Positions 1 through 6,585 of a DNA stretch of 10,785 nt are shown piece by piece (position 1 is the stretch's first letter; each line of letters begins with the position of its first letter). The notes below the pieces were generated by a model, which saw only the letters and a program-made list of their open reading frames with translations, made no database searches and was not told the DNA's origin. Source of the stretch: Pseudomonadota bacterium (lineage in GTDB: Bacteria > Pseudomonadota > Gammaproteobacteria > Burkholderiales > Burkholderiaceae_B); contig JAEYVD010000089.1 in assembly GCA_023432075.1 (NCBI GenBank), positions 1-10,785 of the forward strand, written 5' to 3'. A program made the position numbers and the translations under genes.

Positions 1-7
1 TCATTTT

Positions 8-36
8 TTGACAAGCCCTTCGAAATCCGCCATAAT
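8..36 (+). promoter_or_regulatory. sigma70 promoter of tRNA-Lys
   Basis: A perfect -35 box TTGACA (8-13) and a -10 box CATAAT (31-36, five of six consensus bases) are separated by the optimal 17 bp. Transcription should start around 42-44, leaving a leader of only a few bases before the mature tRNA at 51. The GC-rich stretch just after the -10 box is typical of stringently controlled stable-RNA promoters, but that control is inferred. Confidence 0.85.
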
Positions 37-50
37 TTCGGGCTTCGGTC

Positions 51-126
51 GGGTTGTTAGCTCAGTCGGTAGAGCAGCGGACTTTTAATCCGTTGGTCGC
101 GAGTTCGAGTCTCGCACAACCCACCA
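51..126 (+). tRNA. tRNA-Lys (anticodon TTT)
   Basis: The 76 bases fold into a complete cloverleaf. The acceptor stem GGGTTGT (51-57) pairs with ACAACCC (116-122). The D stem is GCTC/GAGC (60-63 with 72-75). The anticodon stem GCGGA/TCCGT (77-81 with 89-93) encloses loop CTTTTAA with anticodon TTT at 84-86. The T stem GCGAG/CTCGC (99-103 with 111-115) encloses loop TTCGAGT. The discriminator is A123, and CCA is encoded at 124-126. It decodes AAA and AAG lysine codons. tRNA 3' ends are common targets of integrative elements, which matters for the repeats just downstream. Confidence 0.97.
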
Positions 127-152
127 CTCCAATTCGCGCAAGCATCAAATCG

Positions 153-181
153 AACGCCGCTATATCGTTAGCGGCGTTTTT
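153..181 (+). terminator. Rho-independent terminator of tRNA-Lys
   Basis: A 10-bp perfect stem (153-162 with 169-178, core CGCCGC/GCGGCG) closes a six-base loop. It is followed by T residues up to 181, including those in the stem. It lies 26 bases after the tRNA CCA end and should end the tRNA transcript. The stem core recurs in the hairpin at 237-266. Confidence 0.8.
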
Positions 182-232
182 GTTGGTGCCAAATGTTGGT
201 GCCAAATATTTGGGCCAAATATTTGGGCCAAA
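181..232. repeat. Four tandem 13-bp repeats (2+2 variants)
   Basis: Four units of exactly 13 bp run head to tail. TGTTGGTGCCAAA occurs at 181-193 and 194-206; TATTTGGGCCAAA occurs at 207-219 and 220-232. The first two are identical to each other, as are the last two. The two variants share the TTGG/CCAAA framework. The block sits between two nearly identical hairpins, 55 bases past the end of the tRNA. Short TGTTGGT-type direct repeats next to tRNA genes recall arm-type sites of tyrosine integrases of genomic islands. That is inference, since no integrase gene lies in the window. Simple local duplication is the alternative. Confidence 0.85.
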
Positions 233-236
233 TACA

Positions 237-266
237 AAAACGCCGCTATCGACATAGCGGCGTTTT
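237..266. terminator. Bidirectional terminator, 3' of autotransporter
   Basis: A perfect 13-bp stem (237-249 with 254-266) has a four-base loop CGAC. Its arms end in A4 and T4, so it can work on either strand. On the minus strand it starts 25 bases after the autotransporter stop codon (292-294) and is followed by a T tract, so it is the likely terminator of that gene. On the plus strand it would back up the tRNA terminator. The hairpin core is nearly identical to the one at 153-181. Confidence 0.8.
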
Positions 267-291
267 GCTTTGCCTGGGGTTCGTGTTCGGC

Positions 292-3200
292 TTAGTACCG
301 CCAGGTCATATGGACGGAACCGGCGTTTTCCCGGTTGCCGCCGCCGAACTGGCCGCTGTAGTTCAGGCCGATGGTTGCATTGCGCGTGAGCGCGGTTTCG
401 ACGCCGAGTTCGGCCAGTGCTGCATCGCGTGCGATGGGGGCGCCGGCCACGGTGAAGGCCTGGCCGCCATCGAAGGACATGGTGCTTTGAGGCTGCACGT
501 CGCCAAAGGCGTGGCGCCAGCCCAATGTGGCTTGCAGGCGTCCTTCGGTCTGTCCCACCGTAAAGTTCATCAGCCCGCGCAAGCCTAGCGTGGACGCGGT
601 TTGCTTGTTGCTGTCGCTGTGTCCGTTCAAGGCCGCCGATCCGCCGGATTCCGAGAAGCTACGGTTGCGCGTATCGCTCCAGGACAGCCCGGCGAAGGGC
701 TCGATGCTGACGCGTTCGGACACGGGCAGGGCATAGCCGAGTTCGGCAAACAACTGGGTGGTGCTCGCGCCGTAGTCGGCCGTCAGCGTCTGGGACACGC
801 CGGAAACGCTGGCGCGGCGTTCGGTGGAGATGTCGTGCCAGGTGTAGGACGTACCAGCCATCAGGTTCAACTTGCCGGGGCCGACCTCGAACACCTTGCC
901 GCCAAACACCGCGGCGCTGTAGCCGGCAATGTCCGCCTGGGACGAACGGTCGTCCACGCGAATCTTGCTGTCGGTAAAGCCCAGGGCGCCGCCCAGGCGC
1001 CAGCCGCCGCCCAAGGCGTGGTCGACGCCGGCGAAGACGCCGCCGGTGTTTTGGCGCACTTGCGCGGAATCGCCATTGCCCTTCCAGGTCTGCCAGTTGC
1101 CGATGACTTCGGCCCAGGCGGGCTGCGCATTGGAGGAAGGCAGGGCTGACGCGGACGGGGTGCCGCCAAGTTGCGCGGTCGGCGCGCCTGCGCGCATGCC
1201 AGCGCCCAGGTTGGCGCGCAGGTAGGCGAGGGGCACCGCGCGCACCGAGTTGTTCAGACCTGTCAGGGTGGAGGTGACGCTGGCATGCGCTTCGCCGGAC
1301 AGGCTGTTGAAGGCCGCGGCCGTGGCGCCTTCAGGCAGCGTCAGGATGTATTCGTGCAGCGGGTTGCCGGCGGGCAGACTGTCCAGGGCGCTGGCCACGG
1401 CGCGCTGGTTGCCGGTTTGCGCTACGTCGGCGAAGGCGATGGGGCGAGTGGGCGTATCGGGGACGCTGGGCGTGCCCGGGGTTACGAGTACCTGCTTGCG
1501 GCCAAGCTGCATCAGGACGTTCTGGCCGTCGTAGCGCAGGGCCGGATCCAGGAAGGCGTAGTTGGACGAGACGCTATTGAACTGCCCGTTGACCGTACCC
1601 GCGCTGAGGATGGTGTATTCGCGCCGGGTCTGGAACCCGCCGTCCGGCCCGACATGCACCGCCGAGCCCGCCAGGTTTGCCGTGCCGCTGACAACGACTC
1701 GGCTGCTTGCCGACGATTGGGGATCGGCCGTTACCTGATAGACCGAACCTGGCGAGAACGTCAGGTCGCCCGCGACGTTGAGGGTGGTGCCAGCCGCCCC
1801 AGGGGCCAGCGTGGCGCCGTTTTGCAGCGTGGTCGTGCCGACCGTTCCCGAGCCGCGCAGGGATGCACCGCTGGCGACATTCAGGGTGCCGCCCAGGGCG
1901 CCGTTGACCGTCAGGGCGCCGCCAAGCACGTTGGTTTGTCCGCTGAAGCCGCTGGAATCGCCGGTCAAGGTGGTTGAGCCCGCCAGCATGTCGATGGTGC
2001 CCATGCCCGGCGAGAGGGAGCTGATGCCCGGCGCGAAGACGTAATTCGAGCTCGTGTGGTTGAAGACCAGCTGGCCTGTCCCGTTGCCAAAGCGCACGCC
2101 AAGCGCGGCCTGCACGACACCGGGCGCCGCGGCAGCGTCGCTGGCGGCGGCGCCAATATTCAAGGTGCCGACCGATGCTGCCGCATCGGCGATTCGGACC
2201 CGGTTCGCGGTTTCAAGGGTGGCGCCGTTGGACAAGGTGGCGGTGCCGGTGCCTTGATAGCCCACGAGGAAGGCGCTGGAGGTCCTGAGCCGGGTTTGGG
2301 GGCCGTCCGCGACGAGGGTGCCTTCGCTGCCCGCGTTGAATCCGGCGACAACCTGGAAGGCGTCGACCAGTGCGCCGTCCGTTGCGGACAAATGGCCCTT
2401 TGAACCCGTATTCAGGCCCAGGGAAATAAAGTCGGTCAACGATGAGAACTGGGAGCCGGCGCCGGAAACCAGAAGTTTGCCATCGCCGCCCGTGTACATG
2501 CCCACGTAGGTTCGGCTTCCGGCCGAGGCCGTGGCGCCGCCTTTGATGTCCAGTGTGCCCGTGCCGCGCGAGCCGACCGTCATGCTGCCGCTTGCCTGCA
2601 GCGAAGCGCCAGCGCCAATGATCTCGACCGTACCCGTCGAACCCGCGCTATTGGCCATGAGCAGGCCGGTGATTTGCGCCGTGCCTCTGTCGGAAATCGT
2701 GACGACACTGGTGCCGTTGTCGCTGACGGTGAGCTGCCCGGCCTGCACGGCGCTGCCAGCGCCCGTGATGTTCAGGATGCCGTAGGATCCAACGTGCGAG
2801 CCCAGCGAGACGGTCGTCACTGCGATGGCTTTGCCGCCACCGGTTACGTTCAATGTGCCCGTGCCAAAAAAGCCGACATTGAAGGCGTTCGCGTTCCACT
2901 GAGAGCCCACGCCGTTAATGGTGGCCATGCCGGACTGAAATTCGGACGTGCCGGGCGTGAAACCATTCGTGGAGTTGCTGATGATGGCGGTATCGCTGGT
3001 CAACTGGCCGCCATTTCGCACGGTGAGCGATGGACCGCCAACCGCGCCAAGAAACACGACGCCCGCCTGGGCGGTGCTGTTGTCGATAACCGCCGAGTTT
3101 GGCGTCACGCTATTGATGAATAGATAGCCGGTCGAGCCTGGAAGCGATGCCGACGACCAGTTTTGCGCGTCTTGCCAGTCTCCGCTCTGCGTGCCGTTCC

Positions 3201-3318
3201 AAGTGATGTTCTGCGCAATCGCAGGCGCGGCGCCCAAGGTCAGCATGCCGGACCCGGACAGACCAAGCGCTTGCAAGGCAAGGACAATCGCCCTTTTTTT
3301 CAGTTTTTTTTGTGGCAT
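292..3318 (-). CDS. Autotransporter (type Va), repeat passenger
   Basis: This 1008-residue classical autotransporter starts with a signal peptide (basic MPQKKLKKR, hydrophobic core, AIA cut near residues 35/36). The passenger opens with a TWNG...W...NW segment (39-54) and continues with about nine glycine-rich units (about 146-400; GTGTLNVTGGG, SYGILNITGAG, GTGTLDIKGGA). These resemble the T5SS/PEP-CTERM-associated repeat and predict a beta-helix. A PATR-like segment follows (456-506), then a proline-rich linker (613-625). The beta-barrel (735-1008) starts at WAEVIGNW and ends in an aromatic residue (TWRY). There is no cysteine and no recognisable protease motif, so an adhesin or biofilm role is a guess. 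ATG 3318 is chosen because it places the signal peptide at the N terminus; an upstream in-frame TTG (3453) would bury it. The Shine-Dalgarno is weak. Two poly-A tracts lie in codons 3-9. Confidence 0.93.
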   Translation of the reverse strand: MPQKKLKKRAIVLALQALGLSGSGMLTLGAAPAIAQNITWNGTQSGDWQDAQNWSSASLPGSTGYLFINSVTPNSAVIDNSTAQAGVVFLGAVGGPSLTVRNGGQLTSDTAIISNSTNGFTPGTSEFQSGMATINGVGSQWNANAFNVGFFGTGTLNVTGGGKAIAVTTVSLGSHVGSYGILNITGAGSAVQAGQLTVSDNGTSVVTISDRGTAQITGLLMANSAGSTGTVEIIGAGASLQASGSMTVGSRGTGTLDIKGGATASAGSRTYVGMYTGGDGKLLVSGAGSQFSSLTDFISLGLNTGSKGHLSATDGALVDAFQVVAGFNAGSEGTLVADGPQTRLRTSSAFLVGYQGTGTATLSNGATLETANRVRIADAAASVGTLNIGAAASDAAAAPGVVQAALGVRFGNGTGQLVFNHTSSNYVFAPGISSLSPGMGTIDMLAGSTTLTGDSSGFSGQTNVLGGALTVNGALGGTLNVASGASLRGSGTVGTTTLQNGATLAPGAAGTTLNVAGDLTFSPGSVYQVTADPQSSASSRVVVSGTANLAGSAVHVGPDGGFQTRREYTILSAGTVNGQFNSVSSNYAFLDPALRYDGQNVLMQLGRKQVLVTPGTPSVPDTPTRPIAFADVAQTGNQRAVASALDSLPAGNPLHEYILTLPEGATAAAFNSLSGEAHASVTSTLTGLNNSVRAVPLAYLRANLGAGMRAGAPTAQLGGTPSASALPSSNAQPAWAEVIGNWQTWKGNGDSAQVRQNTGGVFAGVDHALGGGWRLGGALGFTDSKIRVDDRSSQADIAGYSAAVFGGKVFEVGPGKLNLMAGTSYTWHDISTERRASVSGVSQTLTADYGASTTQLFAELGYALPVSERVSIEPFAGLSWSDTRNRSFSESGGSAALNGHSDSNKQTASTLGLRGLMNFTVGQTEGRLQATLGWRHAFGDVQPQSTMSFDGGQAFTVAGAPIARDAALAELGVETALTRNATIGLNYSGQFGGGNRENAGSVHMTWRY

Positions 3319-3361
3319 TTCGCGTTTCAGAAGTGACTTTTGCTGAGGCGGAATGGCGCAA

Positions 3362-3389
3362 ATCTTAAAAAAGCCATGGCGCGCGTGAA
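3362..3389 (-). promoter_or_regulatory. Candidate autotransporter promoter
   Basis: Read on the minus strand, TTCACG (3389-3384, four of six to TTGACA) and TAAGAT (3367-3362, four of six to TATAAT) are 16 bp apart. A start near 3354 would give a leader of about 36 bases to ATG 3318. A GATTGC hexamer lies directly upstream of the -35 box. The matches are moderate. Confidence 0.35.
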
Positions 3390-3391
3390 GA

Positions 3392-3470
3392 GCAATCGGA
3401 GATGTGGGGAGGGCCTTGATGCTTGAGAAGCCTGCGCGTTGGGGCGCGCGCAATCGATCTTACGGATTGC
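3392..3470. repeat. Recurrent GCAATC/GATTGC hexamers, possible operator
   Basis: A perfect inverted repeat GCAATC (3450-3455) / GATTGC (3465-3470) has a 9-base spacer. A third copy, GCAATC at 3392-3397, lies just upstream of the candidate autotransporter -35 box. These sit in the 360-bp divergent gap 3319-3678, which is otherwise AT-richer than its neighbours and has no coding region I can support. They could be sites for a regulator of the autotransporter. No T run follows the inverted repeat, so it is not a terminator. The assignment is inference. Confidence 0.3.
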
Positions 3471-3560
3471 TGAAAAAGACAAAGCCCAAAAAAACGCGGG
3501 TGTCGGCGCCTATATTTCGCGTTAAGGTGCGGCCCCATTTTTGGTCCCGAGGCCGCGGTC

Positions 3561-3589
3561 TTCCGTTTTCCAGGAGCATCGCGTATAAC
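3561..3589 (+). promoter_or_regulatory. Weak candidate promoter of patatin operon
   Basis: TATAAC (3584-3589, five of six to TATAAT) is preceded at 17 bp by TTCCGT (3561-3566), which matches the -35 consensus poorly. Transcription from about 3596 would leave roughly 80 bases before the GTG start at 3679. Placement is tentative; an activator may compensate for the poor -35 box. Confidence 0.3.
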
Positions 3590-3665
3590 TTCCGAACGAT
3601 ATGTGCAGCGCAACATCGCGCATGTCGCCGTCACACCGATCGCAAGCTCACCCCCAGCCTCCCCC

Positions 3666-3671
3666 AAGGAG
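3666..3671 (+). promoter_or_regulatory. Shine-Dalgarno deciding a GTG start
   Basis: AAGGAG lies 7 bases before GTG 3679. It is the only strong ribosome binding site near the start of the patatin-like gene. It favours GTG 3679 over the in-frame ATG codons at 3601 and 3622, which would add low-complexity Ser/Pro/Arg residues. Confidence 0.75.
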
Positions 3672-3678
3672 TTCCGCC

Positions 3679-4722
3679 GTGGCCCGATCCAAAGCGTCTG
3701 CGACTGCCCGCGATCCCCTGTTGATCGATCTTGCCCTGCAGGGAGGAGGCGCGCACGGCGCATTCACCTGGGGTGTGCTGGACCGGTTGCTGCAAGAGTC
3801 CTGGCTTGGCATCGACGGTATCTCCGGCACGTCGGCCGGCGCCATGAATGCCGCCGTGCTGGTGCTGGGTCATGCACGCGGGGGCGCGGAGGGCGCCCGC
3901 GCCGCGCTCGAGGACTTCTGGCGCCGCGTGTCCGACGCCGCCCTCTTCAGTCCCTTTCGCCGCAGTCCGCTCGACATCCTGATGGGGTCTTGGTCGCTGG
4001 ACAATTCCCCCATGTTTATCGCCTTCGATCTGGCGTCGCGGGTGTTTTCCCCCTATGACCTCAGCGGGTCGGGGGCCAATCCCCTAGCCGCCATCCTGCA
4101 GGAAGTCATCGACTTCGACGAACTGGCGCGCGCGCCCATTCATCTGTTCATCACCGCGACGAACGCGCGCACCGGCCGTGGCCGGGTGTTCAAGAATGCC
4201 GAGGTCAACGCCGACGTGTTGCTGGCGTCAGCGTGCCTGCCCACCCTGTTTCGCGCCGTCATGATCGACGGCGATCCGTATTGGGACGGCGGCTACAGCG
4301 GCAATCCCACCATCACGCCGCTGGTGCGGGACTGCCAGTCGCACGACACGATTCTGGTGCAGATCAATCCGGTGGAACGGTCCGGGTTGCCCAGCAGCGC
4401 CCGCGAGATCATGAACCGCCTGAACGAAGTCACGTTCAACGCGTCGCTGCTCAAGGAATTGCGCATGATCGCGCTGCTGCGCCAGGTGGCCGACCCTGGC
4501 AATGGCGAGGGCAAGATGTGGGCGCAGATGCGAATACACCGGATCTCGTCGGACCTGATGGTGGAGCTGGGGTACTCATCCAAGCTCAATGCCGAATGGC
4601 CGTTCCTGTGCATGCTGCGCGACGAGGGCAGGAAGGCGGCCGAGCGCTTTCTGGCCGAACATGGCGGCGACCTGGGCAAGCGGTCGTCATTGGATATAGA
4701 TGAATTGCTGGGCGAGGTCTGA
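3679..4722 (+). CDS. Patatin-like phospholipase family protein
   Basis: This 347-residue lipid acyl hydrolase has all patatin signatures. The oxyanion-hole motif is LALQGGGAHGAF (18-29). The nucleophile elbow GTSAG (50-54) has Ser52 as catalytic serine. The DGG of WDGGYSGNP gives Asp203 as the second dyad residue. The family hydrolyses acyl esters of phospholipids and related lipids with a Ser-Asp dyad; the substrate here is unknown. No signal peptide or membrane segment is seen, so it is probably cytoplasmic. The next gene, a GntP permease, starts 2 bases after the stop codon, so the two are almost certainly co-transcribed and translationally coupled. In related betaproteobacteria such patatins often neighbour 3-hydroxybutyrate metabolism genes, as I recall. 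That would fit a role in lipid or polyhydroxybutyrate turnover, but it is inference. Start choice follows the AAGGAG at 3666. Confidence 0.9.
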   Translation: MARSKASATARDPLLIDLALQGGGAHGAFTWGVLDRLLQESWLGIDGISGTSAGAMNAAVLVLGHARGGAEGARAALEDFWRRVSDAALFSPFRRSPLDILMGSWSLDNSPMFIAFDLASRVFSPYDLSGSGANPLAAILQEVIDFDELARAPIHLFITATNARTGRGRVFKNAEVNADVLLASACLPTLFRAVMIDGDPYWDGGYSGNPTITPLVRDCQSHDTILVQINPVERSGLPSSAREIMNRLNEVTFNASLLKELRMIALLRQVADPGNGEGKMWAQMRIHRISSDLMVELGYSSKLNAEWPFLCMLRDEGRKAAERFLAEHGGDLGKRSSLDIDELLGEV

Positions 4723-4724
4723 TC

Positions 4725-6176
4725 ATGGGACTGTTCGGCATTCTGCTGGCGCTGGTACTGCTGATCGGGCTGGCCTATCGCGGCTGGAGCATCCTGCTGC
4801 TGGCGCCGGCCGCGGCCATGGTGACGGCTGCCGCGGCGGGGGAACCGCTGCTGGCGCACTGGACGCAGACCTTCATGGGGGGCGCCGCCGGTTTCGTCGC
4901 CCAGTTCTTCCCCTTGTTTCTGTTGGGGGCGCTGTTTGGCAAGCTGATGGCCGACAGCGGCTCGGTCACGGCGATCGCCGACGCGATGACACGCAAGCTG
5001 GGCGCGCGGCGCGCCATCCTGGCCGTGGTGCTGGCCGGCGCCATCGTGACGTACGGCGGCGTCAGCCTGTTCGTGGCGTTTTTCGTGCTGGCGCCCATGG
5101 CGCATGCGCTGTTCCGGTCGGCCGGCATTCCGGTGCGCCTGATGCCGGCGGCCATCCTGCTTGGCACGTCCACCTTCACGATGTCCGCACTGCCGGGCAC
5201 GCCAGCCGTGCAGAACGCCATTCCCATGCCGTTCTTTGCGACCACGCCGTTCGCGGCGCCGGGGCTGGGGATCATCGCCAGTGCAATCATGCTGGGCTTC
5301 GGGCTGTGGTGGCTGAGCCGCGCGGAAGCCGCCGCGCGGCGCTCGGGCGAGGGCTACGTGGCCCCCGCCGGCATGGCCACCGACGTGGCCGACGACGTGC
5401 TGGTGCGCGAGCGTGCCACGGTCGCGCGCGAGTTCGATCCGGCTGAAATGCAACATGGCCAGCGCAGCCCGGACGCGCCCTCGGCGCTGGTGGCGGCGGC
5501 GCCGCTGGTGGTGGTGATCCTGGTGAACCTGCTTATGACGCTGTTCGTCCTGCCGCGCATGGACACCGCGTGGCTTGGCGAGGCGCGCTGGGGCGGGACA
5601 AGCCTGGCCGCAGTGGGCGGCGTCTGGTCGGTGATCACCGCGTTGCTGGCCGCGATCGTGGTGCTGGTGGTGTTGAATTTCCGGCGCCTGCCGTCGCTGC
5701 GCGACACGATGGACGCCGGCGTGAACGCGTCTGCGCTTCCGCTCTTGAGCGTCGCGAGCCTGGTGGGATTCGGCGCGGTGGTCGCTTCGCTGCCGTCGTT
5801 TGCGGCGGTGCGCGACTGGGTGCTGTCGATCGAGGGCGGGCCGCTGGTGTCGCTGGCCGTGGCCACCAACGTGCTGGCGGCCTTGACCGGGTCGGCGTCT
5901 GGCGGCCTGACCATCGCCCTGCAATCGCTGGCCGGCACCTACATGGAGCTGGCGCAGACTTTGGGCATCGATCCGGCGCTGATGCACCGCGTGTCCGTGA
6001 TCGGCGCGGGCACGCTGGACAGCCTGCCGCACAACGGCGCCGTGGTGACCCTGCTGGCGGTGTGCGGGTCGAACCATCGGGATGGCTACATGAATATCGT
6101 CGTCGTGGGCATCGTGGGGCCCATCATCGGGCTGGCGGCGGTCATCGCGCTGGGCAGCGCGCTGGGATCGTTCTGA
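4725..6176 (+). CDS. GntP-family permease, 3-hydroxybutyrate type
   Basis: This 483-residue integral inner-membrane protein has about ten to twelve hydrophobic segments (for example 4-20, 54-74, 96-131, 177-198, 253-275, 291-317, 336-357, 457-480). A hydrophilic loop at about 199-252 splits the two halves. C-terminal signatures are SASGGLTIAL (390-399) and LPHNGAVVTLL (434-444). From memory of the family, these mark the GntP/Gnt permeases often annotated as D-beta-hydroxybutyrate permeases rather than classical gluconate permeases. The substrate is therefore probably a small hydroxy or keto acid; the direction of transport cannot be told. GAGG (4714-4717) sits 7 bases before ATG 4725, inside the end of the patatin gene, so translation is coupled. 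The stop lies only 10 bases from the convergent zinc-finger gene, and no hairpin is seen between them. Confidence 0.9.
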   Translation: MGLFGILLALVLLIGLAYRGWSILLLAPAAAMVTAAAAGEPLLAHWTQTFMGGAAGFVAQFFPLFLLGALFGKLMADSGSVTAIADAMTRKLGARRAILAVVLAGAIVTYGGVSLFVAFFVLAPMAHALFRSAGIPVRLMPAAILLGTSTFTMSALPGTPAVQNAIPMPFFATTPFAAPGLGIIASAIMLGFGLWWLSRAEAAARRSGEGYVAPAGMATDVADDVLVRERATVAREFDPAEMQHGQRSPDAPSALVAAAPLVVVILVNLLMTLFVLPRMDTAWLGEARWGGTSLAAVGGVWSVITALLAAIVVLVVLNFRRLPSLRDTMDAGVNASALPLLSVASLVGFGAVVASLPSFAAVRDWVLSIEGGPLVSLAVATNVLAALTGSASGGLTIALQSLAGTYMELAQTLGIDPALMHRVSVIGAGTLDSLPHNGAVVTLLAVCGSNHRDGYMNIVVVGIVGPIIGLAAVIALGSALGSF

Positions 6177-6186
6177 CGAGGCGCCG

Positions 6187-6477
6187 TCAGGATAGCGTGC
6201 GCGCGGGCAGCGCCGCCGACAGGTCGTTCAGGCTCAGGCCGCAGCACCGCGCCCGTTCGGCCAGCGTTTCGCTCTGCGCCAGGGCGCGGCTGCTTTCGTC
6301 CAGCAGCACGTCCAGCTGCTCTTGCGGTGTGGCGGCCATCGCCCATGCCCGGTCTGAAAAGCGCACGGCAAACTGGTCCACGCAGGATTTGCAGATGGCC
6401 GCGCCGTTCTGCTCGAGCAGCGGCGCGCCCTGCGCGAGCGTCGATTGGCAAAACAGACAGGCGAGGGCGTGGTTCAT
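6187..6477 (-). CDS. Stand-alone ClpX-type C4 zinc-finger protein
   Basis: This 96-residue protein has an N-terminal zinc ribbon with Cys7, Cys10, Cys29 and Cys32 in the arrangement C-x2-C-x18-C-x2-C, ending AICKSCVDQF. Spacing and flanking residues match the zinc-binding domain of ClpX, whose N terminus has CSFC...ICDEC. No AAA+ ATPase domain follows; the rest is a probable alpha-helical tail rich in Ala, Leu and Glu with an extra Cys-Cys pair. In ClpX this domain dimerises and binds adaptors and substrates, so a protein-binding or adaptor role is possible but not shown. ATG 6477 puts the zinc site at the N terminus; in-frame starts at 6537 (ATG) and 6555 (GTG) lack better ribosome sites. 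It is the last gene of the leftward fur-like run, 108 bases after the 139-residue protein. That gap shows no clear promoter or terminator. Confidence 0.8.
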   Translation of the reverse strand: MNHALACLFCQSTLAQGAPLLEQNGAAICKSCVDQFAVRFSDRAWAMAATPQEQLDVLLDESSRALAQSETLAERARCCGLSLNDLSAALPARTLS

Positions 6478-6585
6478 GCGTCGGGCGGCCAGGACGAGAG
6501 TTGGCAAAAACGGCCACGGAAACGGCGGGCCTGTCATTGAACAACGGCCGCGCACGCCCAGTCTTAAATCGCGGGGTTTGGCGCC

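Noticed and set aside
181..232. CRISPR array
   Set aside because: The repeats are 13 bp and contiguous without spacers, and no cas genes are present.
153..266. Inverted-repeat ends of an insertion sequence
   Set aside because: The hairpins are in the same arrangement, only 86 bases apart, enclose no transposase, and have terminator T tracts.
1171..1977. 268-codon plus-strand frame opposite the autotransporter
   Set aside because: Composition is that of an antisense shadow of the repeat passenger, and the minus strand codes for a clear autotransporter.
3319..3453. Upstream in-frame TTG start adding 45 residues to the autotransporter
   Set aside because: It would place the signal peptide at residue 46 onward. 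Very long signal extensions exist in autotransporters, but this segment lacks the conserved extended-signal (ESPR) pattern.
3450..3470. GCAATC/GATTGC inverted repeat as a terminator
   Set aside because: The stem is only 6 bp with a 9-base loop and no U tract, and it lies between divergent genes.
4293..6077. 594-codon open frame on the minus strand across the patatin and permease genes
   Set aside because: Its translation is dominated by Arg, Gln, His and Gly with no domain, as expected for the antisense of GC-rich genes. The plus strand has two clear families here.
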